A stretch of 64,000 nt of DNA from NCBI GenBank assembly GCA_009837355.1, contig VXTR01000068.1, forward strand, positions 224,178 to 288,177. The letters are read 5' to 3'. The DNA comes from Chloroflexota bacterium. GTDB lineage: Bacteria > Chloroflexota > Dehalococcoidia > Lucifugimonadales > UBA3495. The notes under the pieces were generated by a model. The model was not told the origin of the DNA and searched no databases. It was given only the letters and a program-made list of their open reading frames with translations. Every line of letters begins with the position of its first letter. The stretch's first letter is position 1. A program made the translations under genes and the position numbers. Shown here one piece after another: positions 17,968 through 27,612 of this stretch.

Positions 17968-18273
17968 TTGGCCAAGAAATCCTCCATCGTGAAGAACGAG
18001 CGACGCAAGCGAACCGTCGCCAAGTACGCTGCCCAGCGAGCCGCGCTGCTGGCCGAGGCTCGCGATTTGTCCAAGCCCATGCGCGAACGCTTTGAAGCCC
18101 GCCAGAAGCTGGCGCTGCTGCCCCCTGACGCTAACCCCAACCGCATCCGCAATCGGGATGGCGCTACGGGTCGGCCCCGAGGATACATCCGCCACTTCGG
18201 CCTGTCGCGTATTTCCTTTCGCGAAATGGCTTTGGACGGGCTGCTGCCCGGAGTTCGCAAGGCCAGCCTCTAA
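17968..18273 (+). CDS. rpsN: 30S ribosomal protein S14, zinc-independent type
   Basis: This 101-residue long-form S14 begins at TTG 17968 (MAKKSSIVKNERRKR) with GGAGAAG upstream. The signature GATGRPRGYIRHFGLSRISF lacks all four zinc Cys residues of the short form. In contrast, S4 and L36 here keep their zinc ligands. Confidence 0.95.
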   Translation: MAKKSSIVKNERRKRTVAKYAAQRAALLAEARDLSKPMRERFEARQKLALLPPDANPNRIRNRDGATGRPRGYIRHFGLSRISFREMALDGLLPGVRKASL

Positions 18274-18314
18274 GCTCGGGCCTCACCGGAATCCACTCAT
18301 GGAGATTTGTCGCA

Positions 18315-18713
18315 ATGCCCATTAACGACCCCGTTGCCGATATGTTGACGCGCATACGCAACGCCATTCATGCCCGACACCGGACGGTTTTGGTGCCGCA
18401 ATCCAAAGTCAAGACGGCCATCGCCGACATCTTGAAGGAGCAGGGCTACATCCGGGACTGGGACTTGGCGCGGAATCGCAAGTTCCCGACCATGCGCCTA
18501 CATCTCACCTACCGCGACGACGACCAGAACGCCATCCGCGGGTTGAAGCGTGTCAGCAAGCCCGGACTGCGGGTTCACGTGGGCCGAGGTGAGATTCCGA
18601 GAGTGTACGGCGGCTTGGGCGTCGCTATCGTTTCCACTTCCCAGGGGATGATGACCGGTTACGAGGCCTGGCGAAAGGGCATCGGAGGAGAATTGGTCTG
18701 CTATGTCTGGTAA
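18315..18713 (+). CDS. rpsH: 30S ribosomal protein S8
   Basis: This 132-residue 16S central-domain binder has MPINDPVADMLTRIRNAIHA and the C-terminal GLGVAIVSTSQGMMTGYEA. The 3' end overlaps the rplF start by 11 bp. Confidence 0.97.
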   Translation: MPINDPVADMLTRIRNAIHARHRTVLVPQSKVKTAIADILKEQGYIRDWDLARNRKFPTMRLHLTYRDDDQNAIRGLKRVSKPGLRVHVGRGEIPRVYGGLGVAIVSTSQGMMTGYEAWRKGIGGELVCYVW

Positions 18714-19317
18714 CGAAAACCTGGTCAGCGTCGGCGTCACCGAGCGAACGCCGCCAACCGAACGACCCCTCTCACGTATCGGCCGCCAGCCCATTCCCAT
18801 TCCCCCCGGCGTAACTGCCGAGGTGTTTTACGGCGGCATCACCGTAACCGGCCCCCAGGGTACTCTGACCCAGAAGTACCACCCTGAGGTCAACGTGAAA
18901 GTTGAAGACGACCAGATCGTCGTGGAGCGGCTCACCGAGCGCAAGTTCCATCATTCACTGCACGGCCTGACCCGCTCCCTCATCGCCAACGCCGTGACCG
19001 GCGTTACCGACGGGTACAGCAAAACCCTGGAACTGATGGGCGTCGGTTATCGGGTGCAGCAGAACGGCGAGGGTATTACCCTCAGCGTCGGTTACAGCCA
19101 CACCGTGGACGTTTTTCCTGAAGAAGGATTGACCATGCAGGTGGAAGGCAACAACCGGGTGCACGTCAGTGGCGTAGACAAGCAGAAGGTCGGTCAACTG
19201 GCGGCCAAGGTTCGCCGGGTGCGTCCCCCCAACGCCTACAAAGAGAAAGGCATCCGCTACCAGGGCGAGGTGCTCCGGCTCAAGCCCGGCAAGGCCGCCG
19301 CACGCCGAGCCGTCTAA
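18703..19317 (+). CDS. rplF: 50S ribosomal protein L6
   Basis: The L6 core begins at [14 protein letters not shown] and ends with the sarcin-ricin-loop-binding region ([18 protein letters not shown]). The reading frame opens ~22 residues earlier ([19 protein letters not shown]), overlapping rpsH. No better start exists near SRIG, so the N-terminal extension appears real. Confidence 0.95.
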   Translation: MSGNENLVSVGVTERTPPTERPLSRIGRQPIPIPPGVTAEVFYGGITVTGPQGTLTQKYHPEVNVKVEDDQIVVERLTERKFHHSLHGLTRSLIANAVTGVTDGYSKTLELMGVGYRVQQNGEGITLSVGYSHTVDVFPEEGLTMQVEGNNRVHVSGVDKQKVGQLAAKVRRVRPPNAYKEKGIRYQGEVLRLKPGKAAARRAV

Positions 19318-19357
19318 CAACCACAATCAAGCATCTGGATTTGAGAGTAATCTGAAA

Positions 19358-19717
19358 ATGCCGCGCGATAAAGACTCCCGAAAGCTACGCGTTGTCCGGC
19401 ATCGCCGGGTGAGAAACAAGGTCCATGGGACCCCGGAACGGCCCCGGCTGTGCGTCTTTCGCAGCCTGAAAGGTATTTACGCTCAGGTGATTGACGACTC
19501 CCGGGGACACACTCTGGCCTACGCTTCCAGCCAGGAGGTTGCATCTGCTGAGGCAACCCCCAAGACGACGGCGTCAGAGGCGGTAGGCAAACTGGTGGCC
19601 GAGCGGGCCATCGCCGCCGGCGTCAATACCGTTGTGTTCGACCGCGGCGGCTATCGGTTCCATGGACGTGTGAAAGCCCTGGCCGACGCAGCCCGTGAAG
19701 GAGGGCTTGTTTTCTGA
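19358..19717 (+). CDS. rplR: 50S ribosomal protein L18
   Basis: This 119-residue 5S rRNA binder contains [20 protein letters not shown] and [20 protein letters not shown], both diagnostic. Its stop overlaps the rpsE start (TGATG). Confidence 0.97.
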   Translation: MPRDKDSRKLRVVRHRRVRNKVHGTPERPRLCVFRSLKGIYAQVIDDSRGHTLAYASSQEVASAEATPKTTASEAVGKLVAERAIAAGVNTVVFDRGGYRFHGRVKALADAAREGGLVF

Positions 19718-20571
19718 TGGTATCCCAGGCATCCCGCAGAGGTGAACGAGGCGAACGGGGCGGCGGCGAACGCGACCGTCGTGGCGGTGGAGGTCGCGGC
19801 CGTGGCCGCGGCGACCGCGATCAGCGTCAGCGCGAGGAAGACAGTGGCGGTTTCAGCGAGCGGGTGGTACATACCCGCCGTATCGCCAAAGTGGTCAAAG
19901 GCGGTCGTCGCCTGCGCTTTAACGCTCTGGTGGTCGTGGGCGACGGCCAGGGTCGCGTCGGGGCCGGCATGGGCAAGGCGCTGGCGATTCCCGACGCGGT
20001 GCGCAAGGGAACCGCAGTAGCGCGACGCAGCACCGTTACCATTCCCATTAAGGGCAGCACCATTCCTCACGAAATTTCGGTGCGCAAGGGTGCGTCTATC
20101 GTCATCATCAAACCGGCTCCACTCGGCACCGGCATTATCGCCGCCGGCGCGATGCGGGCGATGCTGGAATTGGGCGGCGTGCAGGACGTGGTCGGCAAGT
20201 CCCTGGGTTCCCGCAACCCTATCAACATCGTTCAGGCAACTATGGAAGCGCTCAGCCTGCTGCGCGACCCGGAAACCGAGCGAGCCAACCGTTTGGGGTT
20301 GAACAAGCCGGAACCGGAACCCGAAGCGCCGGCTGAACCGGCTCCCCAGGCGGAGGCTGCTACCGCTCTTGAGCCGGCTGCCGAAGCCCCCGCTGCCGCG
20401 CCGCCGGCCGAAGAATCTGCTGCGCCCGCTCCCGAACCGGTTGCAAGTTCGGCGGAGGAATCCCCGACTGCCGCCGCTGAGCCTGAAACTCCGGACCCTG
20501 AAGCGGAAGCGGAGCCTCAGGCCGAAGCCGCTGCAGAGCCGTCGGATGACGCCGGCGACGCTACCACATAA
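19717..20571 (+). CDS. rpsE: 30S ribosomal protein S5 with RG-rich head and long acidic tail
   Basis: The S5 core (ERVVHTRRIAKVVKGGRR to NIVQATMEALSLLRDPE) occupies roughly residues 46-185. It is preceded by an Arg/Gly-rich segment (RRGGGGRGRGRGDRDQRQRE). It is followed by about 95 Ala/Pro/Glu-rich residues (APEPVASSAEESPTAAAEPE), making 284 residues against the usual 160-180. The tail is low-complexity and probably disordered. Such tails exist in some other lineages, but this is among the longer ones I can recall. Confidence 0.95.
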   Translation: MVSQASRRGERGERGGGERDRRGGGGRGRGRGDRDQRQREEDSGGFSERVVHTRRIAKVVKGGRRLRFNALVVVGDGQGRVGAGMGKALAIPDAVRKGTAVARRSTVTIPIKGSTIPHEISVRKGASIVIIKPAPLGTGIIAAGAMRAMLELGGVQDVVGKSLGSRNPINIVQATMEALSLLRDPETERANRLGLNKPEPEPEAPAEPAPQAEAATALEPAAEAPAAAPPAEESAAPAPEPVASSAEESPTAAAEPETPDPEAEAEPQAEAAAEPSDDAGDATT

Positions 20572-20602
20572 CTACCACCGCACCGCGCAGGTACGAAAGA
20601 AA

Positions 20603-20785
20603 ATGGCGCAAATCAAAATCACCTGGAAGAAGAGCTGCATCGGACGACCGTCGTATCAGCGGCGTATCGTCCAGTCCTTGGGCCTGAAACGGCTCAACCA
20701 CTCGGTGGTGCATGAAGACAGCCCTACCATCATGGGCATGGTGAAAAAGGTTCAGCACCTCATCGTAGTGGAACCCGCCGAATAA
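20603..20785 (+). CDS. rpmD: 50S ribosomal protein L30
   Basis: This 60-residue protein starts at ATG 20603 (MAQIKITWKKSCIGRPSYQR). The track ORF from 20369 is an out-of-frame read of the rpsE tail. It ends MVKKVQHLIVVEPAE. Confidence 0.95.
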   Translation: MAQIKITWKKSCIGRPSYQRRIVQSLGLKRLNHSVVHEDSPTIMGMVKKVQHLIVVEPAE

Positions 20786-20838
20786 CCGCTGCGCCCGAAG
20801 TTCAACTTGCGGGCTGCTACTGGAGCTTGTTGATAATC

Positions 20839-21285
20839 ATGATGCAGCACGATATAGCGCCGCCCAAAGGAGCGCGCCGCCGTCGCAAGCGCGTCGGCCG
20901 GGGCGACGCCGCGGGTGGCGGCAGCTACGCGGGACGCGGCATGAAAGGTCAGAAATCCCGCTCGGGATGGCGCTTGCGACCCGGATTCGAGGGCGGCCAA
21001 CTCCCGCTTATCAAGGGTCTGCCCATGAAGCGGGGATTCAATAACCGCTATAAGACCTGCTATGCCCTGGTGAACCTGGACACGTTGCAGGAACGATTCG
21101 AAGCCAACAGCCGGGTAACCCCGGAAATGCTGCGTGGATTGGGCATCATCAGGCGCGTTAACCGTCCCGTCAAGGTGGTTGGCGACGGTGAGTTGGGATA
21201 CCCGCTGACCGTGGTGGCCCACAAATTCACCGCGTCGGCACGCGCCAAGATTGAAGCGGCCGGCGGCTCCGTAGAGGAAATCTAG
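20839..21285 (+). CDS. rplO: 50S ribosomal protein L15
   Basis: This ~148-residue protein has the Gly/Arg-rich RRRRKRVGRGDAAGGGSYAG and the FEGGQLPLIKGLPMKRGF signature. The start is unsettled between TTG 20827/20830 and ATG 20839/20842; ATG 20839 is used here. Confidence 0.95.
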   Translation: MMQHDIAPPKGARRRRKRVGRGDAAGGGSYAGRGMKGQKSRSGWRLRPGFEGGQLPLIKGLPMKRGFNNRYKTCYALVNLDTLQERFEANSRVTPEMLRGLGIIRRVNRPVKVVGDGELGYPLTVVAHKFTASARAKIEAAGGSVEEI

Positions 21286-21322
21286 CCCAGCTCTCCCATC
21301 CGGAGTGTGAGGCATAGCAGCC

Positions 21323-22654
21323 ATGATTCAGTCAGAGGTACAGGGCGGGGGCCGGTGGCCCCGACTGGTTCAGGCTGCGATCGACGCGTTCAGCGTACCT
21401 GACCTACGCGCGAAAATCCTGTTCACTCTGGGAATGCTGGCCCTCTACCGGCTGGTGGCTCACATTCCGATACCGGGCCTCGACGCCGGCGCCCTGGACG
21501 ACTTGTTCCGCAACAATCAGTTGCTGGGCTTCCTGGACCTCTTTTCCGGCGGCGCCTTGAGCCGCATGAGCATCGTTGCTCTGGGCGTGTTCCCCTACAT
21601 CACTGCCTCCATCATCATGCAGCTGCTCACTCCGGTGATACCGCAATTGCAGAATATGTCCCGGGAAGGTGAGGCCGGTCGCATCAGGATGAACCGCATC
21701 ACCCATTGGGGAACCGTGCCCATCGCCATCGCCCAGGCGTTTGCGCAACTGGTGCTGCTGCAGCAGGCCAACGTGCTGACCAACGTGGGCTTCACGGGAG
21801 ACGCCTTCCTGCCGACGATGGCCGCCGTTCTTTCGCTAACCGCCGGAACTATGTTCCTGGTGTGGTTGGGTGAATTGATTACCGAGCGGGGGATCGGCAA
21901 CGGCATTTCGCTGATTATCTTCGCCGGTATTGTGGTTGGCTTCCCTGGCTTGCTGGCGGCCGGTTTCATCAGCACTGAAGATTATCTCGGCATCTTCTTC
22001 TTCGCGCTCATTGGCCTGCTGATTATCGCGCTGATCGTCGTCTTCAACGAAGCCCATCGCCGCATACCGGTACAGTACGGGCGCAGCATCTTCCGGGGTG
22101 GGCAGATGTACCGCCAATCCGGTTCCACCTACATACCGCTGCGCATCAACTCCGCCGGCATGATTCCGCTGATTTTCGCTTTCTCTATCGTCATTCTCCC
22201 CGGTACGGTGGCCCAGTATCTCAGTACCACCGGCGGATTCATCGGCAATTTGGCTGGCAATCTCCAGACCGCGCTCAGCCCGGCCGGCCCGTTCTACTGG
22301 GTGCTTGCCTTCTTCCTGGTGGTGGCCTTTACGTTCTTCTACACACTGGTTGTATTCCAGCAGCAGAATATCGCCGAGAACCTCCAGCGCAACGGTGGTT
22401 TCGTGTTGGGTATCCGGCCCGGCCGGCCTACTCAGGACTACCTGAACCGCGTTATCGTTCGCCTCACGCTGGGCGGCGCCCTGTTCCTCGGTTTCATCGC
22501 CATCGTACCCTACCTGGCTTCCCTGGCTACCGGCTTTGAGGCGGTTGCCCTCAGCAGCACCAGCCTGCTCATCATGGTGGGCGTCGGCCTGGACACCCTG
22601 CGGCAACTGGAGGCGCAGCTGATGATGCGCAATTACGAAGGATTCCTCAGATGA
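21323..22654 (+). CDS. secY: Preprotein translocase subunit SecY
   Basis: This 443-residue, ten-helix protein is the channel subunit of the Sec translocon. Conserved elements include ALYRLVAHIPIPGLD in helix 1, the plug-adjacent GGALSRMSIVALGVFPYITA, and the cytoplasmic loop EAHRRIPVQYGR that contacts SecA and the ribosome. Placement between rplO and adk is the standard spc-operon order. Its end overlaps adk by 4 bp. Confidence 0.98.
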   Translation: MIQSEVQGGGRWPRLVQAAIDAFSVPDLRAKILFTLGMLALYRLVAHIPIPGLDAGALDDLFRNNQLLGFLDLFSGGALSRMSIVALGVFPYITASIIMQLLTPVIPQLQNMSREGEAGRIRMNRITHWGTVPIAIAQAFAQLVLLQQANVLTNVGFTGDAFLPTMAAVLSLTAGTMFLVWLGELITERGIGNGISLIIFAGIVVGFPGLLAAGFISTEDYLGIFFFALIGLLIIALIVVFNEAHRRIPVQYGRSIFRGGQMYRQSGSTYIPLRINSAGMIPLIFAFSIVILPGTVAQYLSTTGGFIGNLAGNLQTALSPAGPFYWVLAFFLVVAFTFFYTLVVFQQQNIAENLQRNGGFVLGIRPGRPTQDYLNRVIVRLTLGGALFLGFIAIVPYLASLATGFEAVALSSTSLLIMVGVGLDTLRQLEAQLMMRNYEGFLR

Positions 22655-23340
22655 GCCTCGCCAATGCAGCCAGCGGTCTCAGGCTCGTCCTCTTCGGTCC
22701 TCCAGGTGCCGGCAAGGGCACTCAAGCGCAGCTGCTCAAGGAACGGCTGGGTGTTGATCACGTCAGCTCCGGAGACCTGTTCCGTCACCACCTCTCCACC
22801 GGCACTGAACTGGGAGATTTGGCCCGAGGCTATATGAACCGCGGTGAACTGGTGCCCGATCAAGTTACCATCGGGATGGTGCTGGATCGCATCGGCCAGT
22901 TGCCCTGTGGACAGGGATTTATGCTCGACGGTTTCCCACGCAATACTAACCAGGCCCGCGCCCTTGACGAATCCCTTACCCTGGCAAACGCCGCCATTGA
23001 CCGGGTGGTTCATATCGCGGTTGCCGATGACGAACTCATCCGTCGCCTCAGCAATCGCTACATTTGCCGCTCTTGTCAAAAGCCATTCGCCCGCGACCCG
23101 GCTACGGGCGCACCGCCATCCGGCTGCGATACCTTCCCAGACGACTGCGACATTTACCAACGCGACGACGACACACCGGAAGCCGTCGCCAATCGCTTGG
23201 TGGTGTACCACCGGGAGACCGCGCCGGTGTTAGACTACTACCGGGAGCGTGGCCTGCTCACTGATGTGGCTGGCGAAGGGGCCGTTGAATCGGTCAACGA
23301 ATCCCTCCTCCACGCCCTGGGGTTGACGGTTGAGGTATAA
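22651..23340 (+). CDS. adk: Adenylate kinase
   Basis: The enzyme interconverts ATP + AMP and 2 ADP. The P-loop is FGPPGAGKGTQAQLL, the AMP site includes SSGDLFRHHLSTGTELG and MLDGFPRN, and the LID carries four Cys (CRSCQKPF, then CDTFPDDC), the zinc-binding form. The C-terminal QRDDDTPEAVANRL is typical. Length is 229 residues. Confidence 0.97.
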   Translation: MSLANAASGLRLVLFGPPGAGKGTQAQLLKERLGVDHVSSGDLFRHHLSTGTELGDLARGYMNRGELVPDQVTIGMVLDRIGQLPCGQGFMLDGFPRNTNQARALDESLTLANAAIDRVVHIAVADDELIRRLSNRYICRSCQKPFARDPATGAPPSGCDTFPDDCDIYQRDDDTPEAVANRLVVYHRETAPVLDYYRERGLLTDVAGEGAVESVNESLLHALGLTVEV

Positions 23341-23345
23341 TTACA

Positions 23346-24155
23346 ATGGTGAGTAATAAGAAAAAGCGGAAGACTGCTTCCAATGCCCCGTCGTCTTACA
23401 GCGGCGGAATCACAATCAAGTCCCGCCGTGAACTGGAAGCCATGGCGCGCGCCGGCGGTATCGTCGGCGACACTTTATCGTTGCTCAAGCGGTCGGTAGA
23501 ACCGGGCATCACGACCGGCGAGTTGAACCGGATTGCCGAGAAGAATATCCGCAGCATGGGAGCCGTGCCTGCCTTCCTCGGTTACCAGGGCTTCCCTGGC
23601 ACCATCTGCGCCTCCGTGAACGAGGAAATCGTTCACGGCATTCCTGGCAAGCGGGTCCTGAAGGAAGGCGACATCATCAAAATGGACGTGGGCGCCATCA
23701 TTGACGGCTTCATTGGAGACGCTGCCATCTCGGTAGGCGTGGGTGAAGTTGATCCGTCAGCCCAGCGCCTGATGGACGACACTGAAGCCAGCCTGTACGC
23801 TGGTATTGCCGCCGCTCAGCCTGGCAATCGCCTCGGCGACATCGGGGCCGCCATTGAGGGTTACGCCCTGGAGCGAGGCTATGGCCTTGTACGCGGGTAC
23901 GGCGGCCACGGCATCGGGCGGCACTTACACGAAGATCCTCACGTGCCCAACTACGGCGAACCTGGCAAAGGCGTGCTGCTCCGCCCTGGTATGTGCATCT
24001 GCATTGAACCAATGCTCAACTTGGGCACTGAAGAAACCCAGGTGCTGGATGACGCTTGGACTGTGGTTACTGCCGATGGGGCTTTGTCCTGCCATTTCGA
24101 GCATACCCTCGCCATAACCGAAGACGGCCCGAAGATTCTCTCCGTTCACGACTAA
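23346..24155 (+). CDS. map: Methionine aminopeptidase, type I
   Basis: This enzyme removes the initiator Met. All metal ligands are visible: Asp in MDVGAIIDGFIGDAA (two), His in GGHGIGRHLHEDPHV, Glu in CIEPMLNLG and Glu in CHFEHTLAI. An extra basic N-terminus (MVSNKKKRKTASNAPSS) of ~20 residues precedes the catalytic fold. It follows adk by 5 bp. Confidence 0.97.
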   Translation: MVSNKKKRKTASNAPSSYSGGITIKSRRELEAMARAGGIVGDTLSLLKRSVEPGITTGELNRIAEKNIRSMGAVPAFLGYQGFPGTICASVNEEIVHGIPGKRVLKEGDIIKMDVGAIIDGFIGDAAISVGVGEVDPSAQRLMDDTEASLYAGIAAAQPGNRLGDIGAAIEGYALERGYGLVRGYGGHGIGRHLHEDPHVPNYGEPGKGVLLRPGMCICIEPMLNLGTEETQVLDDAWTVVTADGALSCHFEHTLAITEDGPKILSVHD

Positions 24156-24215
24156 CTTACCACTCACCGCCGGCCATCGGTTAACCCGGATGGCGCGGCG
24201 AAAGCAGGATGATTT

Positions 24216-24434
24216 ATGGCTAAAAAGGAAGCGATAGAGGTCGAAGCTCAGGTTACCGAAGCACTCCCCAACGGAATGTTCCGGGTGGAGCTCCCAAACG
24301 ACCACCAGGTGCTCGCGCACATCTCTGGCAAGATTCGGATGCACTTCATCCGCGTGTTGCCCGGTGATCGAGTGCTGGTGGAACTTTCACCTTATGACCT
24401 CAGCCGCGGCCGCATTACCTATCGCTTCAAGTAG
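24216..24434 (+). CDS. infA: Translation initiation factor IF-1
   Basis: This 72-residue OB-fold protein has [19 protein letters not shown] and [18 protein letters not shown], the complete IF-1 signature. It sits between map and rpmJ as in most bacteria. Confidence 0.98.
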   Translation: MAKKEAIEVEAQVTEALPNGMFRVELPNDHQVLAHISGKIRMHFIRVLPGDRVLVELSPYDLSRGRITYRFK

Positions 24435-24452
24435 CCAGCCGGGAGATCCCTT

Positions 24453-24566
24453 ATGAAAGTTTCCGCATCCGTAAAACCCCGTTGCGACCGCTGTCGGATT
24501 ATCCGGCGTAAGGGTCGCATACGCATTATCTGCGTCAACAGCAAGCACGCCCAGCGCCAGGGCTAA
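24453..24566 (+). CDS. rpmJ: 50S ribosomal protein L36, zinc type
   Basis: This 37-residue gene is too short for the ORF track. It encodes [20 protein letters not shown] and ends in [11 protein letters not shown], with the Cys-x2-Cys...Cys...His zinc ligands. A Shine-Dalgarno GGGAG precedes ATG 24453, and it falls between infA and rpsM as expected. Confidence 0.97.
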   Translation: MKVSASVKPRCDRCRIIRRKGRIRIICVNSKHAQRQG

Positions 24567-24586
24567 GAAAGTAGAGGAGCATCCTT

Positions 24587-24979
24587 ATGGTTCGCATCGC
24601 CCAGGTTGACGTGCCGGATCGCAAGCGCGCCCACATCGCGCTGCGCAGCATCTACGGCATCGGCCCTACCAAGGCCATGGAAATCGTTGGCAAGGCCAAC
24701 CTCGACACCGATATGCCCCCCCGCATGAGCGAGTTGTCCGAAGACGAGCTGGACCGCATCCGCGCCATCGTGGACCGGGACTACCTCACCGAGGGCGACC
24801 TCCGGCGGGAGAATAATGAAAACATCCGCCGCCTGATCGACATTGGCAGCTACCGAGGCCTCCGCCATCGCCGCAACCTGCCCGTCCACGGCCAGCGCAC
24901 TCGTACCAATGCCCGCTCTCGCAAGGGCGCGCGCCGCACCGTCGCCGGACGCGGTCGCCGCACCGGCGGTAAGAAGTAG
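24587..24979 (+). CDS. rpsM: 30S ribosomal protein S13
   Basis: This 130-residue head protein contains the helix-hairpin segment IYGIGPTKAMEI, the RLIDIGSYRGLRHRRNLPV motif and the basic tail RTRTNARSRKGARRTV that reaches the P-site tRNA. Confidence 0.97.
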   Translation: MVRIAQVDVPDRKRAHIALRSIYGIGPTKAMEIVGKANLDTDMPPRMSELSEDELDRIRAIVDRDYLTEGDLRRENNENIRRLIDIGSYRGLRHRRNLPVHGQRTRTNARSRKGARRTVAGRGRRTGGKK

Positions 24980-25005
24980 CTTCCAGCACAGAGAGGTAGC
25001 AATCA

Positions 25006-25389
25006 ATGCCCCGACCACGCACCCGACGCCGTGAACGCCGCTCTATTCCCCAGGGCCGCGCTTACATCTACTCCACCTTCAACAATACGCTGGTCAGCCT
25101 CACCGATCCCGATGGCAACGTGGTGGCTTCCACCAGTTCCGGCACCGCCGGCTTCCGCGGTTCCAGGAAGGGCACCGCCTTTGCCGCCCAGCGCGCCGCA
25201 GAGCTGGCCGCCCGCCGCGGCGTTGATATGGGGATGCGCAACATCGACGTTTATATCAAAGGCCCCGGCTCCGGGCGGGAGCCGGCCATCCGCGCCCTGC
25301 AGGGCGCCGGCCTCAACGTAACCAGCATCAGGGACGTTACCCCCATTCCTCACAACGGCGTGCGTCCGCCCAAGCGGCGCCGGGTGTAA
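25006..25389 (+). CDS. rpsK: 30S ribosomal protein S11
   Basis: This 127-residue platform protein shows [20 protein letters not shown], the [14 protein letters not shown] core and the C-terminal [15 protein letters not shown]. The N-terminus is short and Arg-rich. Confidence 0.98.
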   Translation: MPRPRTRRRERRSIPQGRAYIYSTFNNTLVSLTDPDGNVVASTSSGTAGFRGSRKGTAFAAQRAAELAARRGVDMGMRNIDVYIKGPGSGREPAIRALQGAGLNVTSIRDVTPIPHNGVRPPKRRRV

Positions 25390-25480
25390 ATCGTCCAGCT
25401 GACCAGCCGCCCGGTGGTTTACCCAGAGCCGGAACCGCGATTGCCTCCAACACCACAACACTACCAACGGACAGACAGAT

Positions 25481-26107
25481 ATGGGCAGATATACCGGACC
25501 CTCTTGCCGCCTGTGCCGGCGCGCCGGGGAAAAGCTTTTCCTCAAAGGCGACCGCTGCTTCTCGCCGCGGTGCGCCATTGAACGCCGCCACGTTCCGCCC
25601 GGCGGTGGCGGCAATCGCCGACGTCGGGTTTCCGACTACGGCGTTCACCTCCGCGAAAAACAGAAGGCGCGTCAGATGTACGGCATCATGGAAAGCCAGT
25701 TCCGTAAGTACATGACTGACGCCTTCAACACCCCCGGCATTTCCGGCAATAACCTCCTGCGTACCCTGGAGCGCCGCCTGGACAACGTCATTTACCACTT
25801 CGGATTCGCCGACTCGCGCAAACAGGCCCGGCAGATGGTCCAGCACGGTCACTTCGCGGTCAACGGTCGCAAGACCGACATCCCATCTTTCCTGGTCAGG
25901 CCCGGACAGACCATCTCCTGGACCGAGAGTTCCAAGAAACGCGAGTTTTTCGCTGACCGGACCGACGGGCTACCCCGGCGAACCCTCCCCAGTTGGCTTA
26001 CCCTGGACCTGACCAACATGGAAGGCCAGGTGGTCTCCATGCCGCCGGACAACGAGCTGCCGGAAACCATTAACTCCCGCCTCATCGTCGAGTACTACTC
26101 GAGGTAG
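25481..26107 (+). CDS. rpsD: 30S ribosomal protein S4, zinc type
   Basis: This 208-residue 16S 5'-domain organiser and mRNA-helicase component keeps the zinc knuckle (CRLCRRAG, then CFSPRC) and the S4 RNA-binding domain (NVIYHFGFADSRKQARQMV, HGHFAVNGRKTDIPSFLV). A 91-bp gap separates it from rpsK. Confidence 0.97.
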   Translation: MGRYTGPSCRLCRRAGEKLFLKGDRCFSPRCAIERRHVPPGGGGNRRRRVSDYGVHLREKQKARQMYGIMESQFRKYMTDAFNTPGISGNNLLRTLERRLDNVIYHFGFADSRKQARQMVQHGHFAVNGRKTDIPSFLVRPGQTISWTESSKKREFFADRTDGLPRRTLPSWLTLDLTNMEGQVVSMPPDNELPETINSRLIVEYYSR

Positions 26108-26114
26108 CGACTGA

Positions 26115-27197
26115 ATGCTGAACCCCCAGATTCTCCCGCCGCTGCGGGAACCGGAACCTGAAGCTCCTACCCCGGCCATCCGGGTCATTGAGAGCACGGA
26201 TACCTACGCCTCCGTCGCCCTCGAGCCCTTGGAGCGAGGCTTTGCCACCACCGTGGGCAACCCCTTGCGCCGGCTGCTGCTCAGCTCTATCCAGGGCACT
26301 GCGGTTACGTGGGTCAAAATCGAAGACGTGCCCCACGAATACAGCGTCATCCCCGGCGTCAAGGAGGAAGTCATGGACTTGCTCCTCAGCGTCAAGCGAA
26401 TCCGCATCCATGCCTTGGCCAAGCGTCCGGGCAAGATGCGCCTTGACGTTACCGGAGAAGGACGCGTTTGCGCCGGCGATATTTCCACCGCCAGCGATTT
26501 TCAGATTGTCAACCCCGAATTGCACCTGGCTACCCTGGACAACCCCGACGTTTCGCTCTCCATCGAGTTCAACGTGGAGTCCGGCAAGGGTTACCAGCAG
26601 GTCGCCCAGGGCGACAGCATGGCGGGCCTGCCGGTGGGAGTACTCCCGGTTGACGCTATCTATAACCCCGTTCGCAAGGTAGAGTACTCCGTAGAGCGGA
26701 TGATGGTCGGTCAGCAAACGGACTGGGAACGGCTGGTGCTGCAGGTGTGGACCGATGGCGCGGTTACGCCCCTCGCGGCTATTCAGGAGGCTTCGGAAAA
26801 CCTGGTCCAGCACTTCTATATGTTTAACCAGCTCAGCCGACCGGCTGATTTTCCGCTGGACACCACCAACCTGTCCGTCGCTTCGGAAGTGTATCTGATG
26901 CCCATCGAGCGGCTGGACTTGTCATCCCGCACTCTCAACTGCCTCAAACGCGTCAAGCTGGACCGCGTCGGGCAGGTTTTGGAATTGACCTCGGACGATC
27001 TTCTGAACATCCGCAACTTCGGTCAGAAGTCGCTCGAAGAGCTCCAGGGAAAACTGGCCGAGCTCGGCGTCAGCTCCGCAAGAACCGCCGAGGCTGTCGA
27101 AGACTTGGACTTCGCCCCCGATTCCGGTGTTCTTTCATCCGGTTCGCTTATCTTTGAACCGGACGATGACCTGGATTACGATGACGACGGAGACTGA
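26115..27197 (+). CDS. rpoA: RNA polymerase alpha subunit
   Basis: This 360-residue protein has the N-terminal dimerisation domain ([20 protein letters not shown]) and the C-terminal DNA/activator-binding domain ([20 protein letters not shown]). It carries an N-terminal Pro/Glu-rich lead ([20 protein letters not shown]) and an acidic C-terminal end ([14 protein letters not shown]), both longer than usual. It lies between rpsD and rplQ, 2 bp before the latter. Confidence 0.98.
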   Translation: MLNPQILPPLREPEPEAPTPAIRVIESTDTYASVALEPLERGFATTVGNPLRRLLLSSIQGTAVTWVKIEDVPHEYSVIPGVKEEVMDLLLSVKRIRIHALAKRPGKMRLDVTGEGRVCAGDISTASDFQIVNPELHLATLDNPDVSLSIEFNVESGKGYQQVAQGDSMAGLPVGVLPVDAIYNPVRKVEYSVERMMVGQQTDWERLVLQVWTDGAVTPLAAIQEASENLVQHFYMFNQLSRPADFPLDTTNLSVASEVYLMPIERLDLSSRTLNCLKRVKLDRVGQVLELTSDDLLNIRNFGQKSLEELQGKLAELGVSSARTAEAVEDLDFAPDSGVLSSGSLIFEPDDDLDYDDDGD

Positions 27198-27199
27198 TT

Positions 27200-27553
27200 A
27201 TGCCTTCCCATCGCGTCACCGGCCGCAAACTCAGCCGGTATAAGGACCACCGCAAGGCCCTGCTGCGTGGCTTGACCGCCGACCTGATTCAGCATGAGCG
27301 CATCACCACCACGCTGGCCAAAGCCAAGGAAACCCGGGTGATGGCCGAAAAAATCATTACCCACGGTAAGAAAGGCACTCTTCACAACCGCCGCGTGGCT
27401 TTGAGTCGGCTGCCTAACAAGAAGGCAGTCGCCAAGGTGTTCGATGAACTCGGCCCGCGCTACGCTGAACGCCCCGGCGGCTACACCCGTATTGTCAAGC
27501 TTGGCCCACGCCAGGGCGACGGTGCCTACATGGCCGTCATCGAGTTGGTGTAG
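27200..27553 (+). CDS. rplQ: 50S ribosomal protein L17
   Basis: This 117-residue protein has the signature [31 protein letters not shown] and a [18 protein letters not shown]-terminus. It starts 2 bp after rpoA. Confidence 0.97.
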   Translation: MPSHRVTGRKLSRYKDHRKALLRGLTADLIQHERITTTLAKAKETRVMAEKIITHGKKGTLHNRRVALSRLPNKKAVAKVFDELGPRYAERPGGYTRIVKLGPRQGDGAYMAVIELV

Positions 27554-27612
27554 GACGAAATTAACCTGTCATTCCCCTTCCAGTGAGGAATTGCCATCGC
27601 CAAACCACTGCA

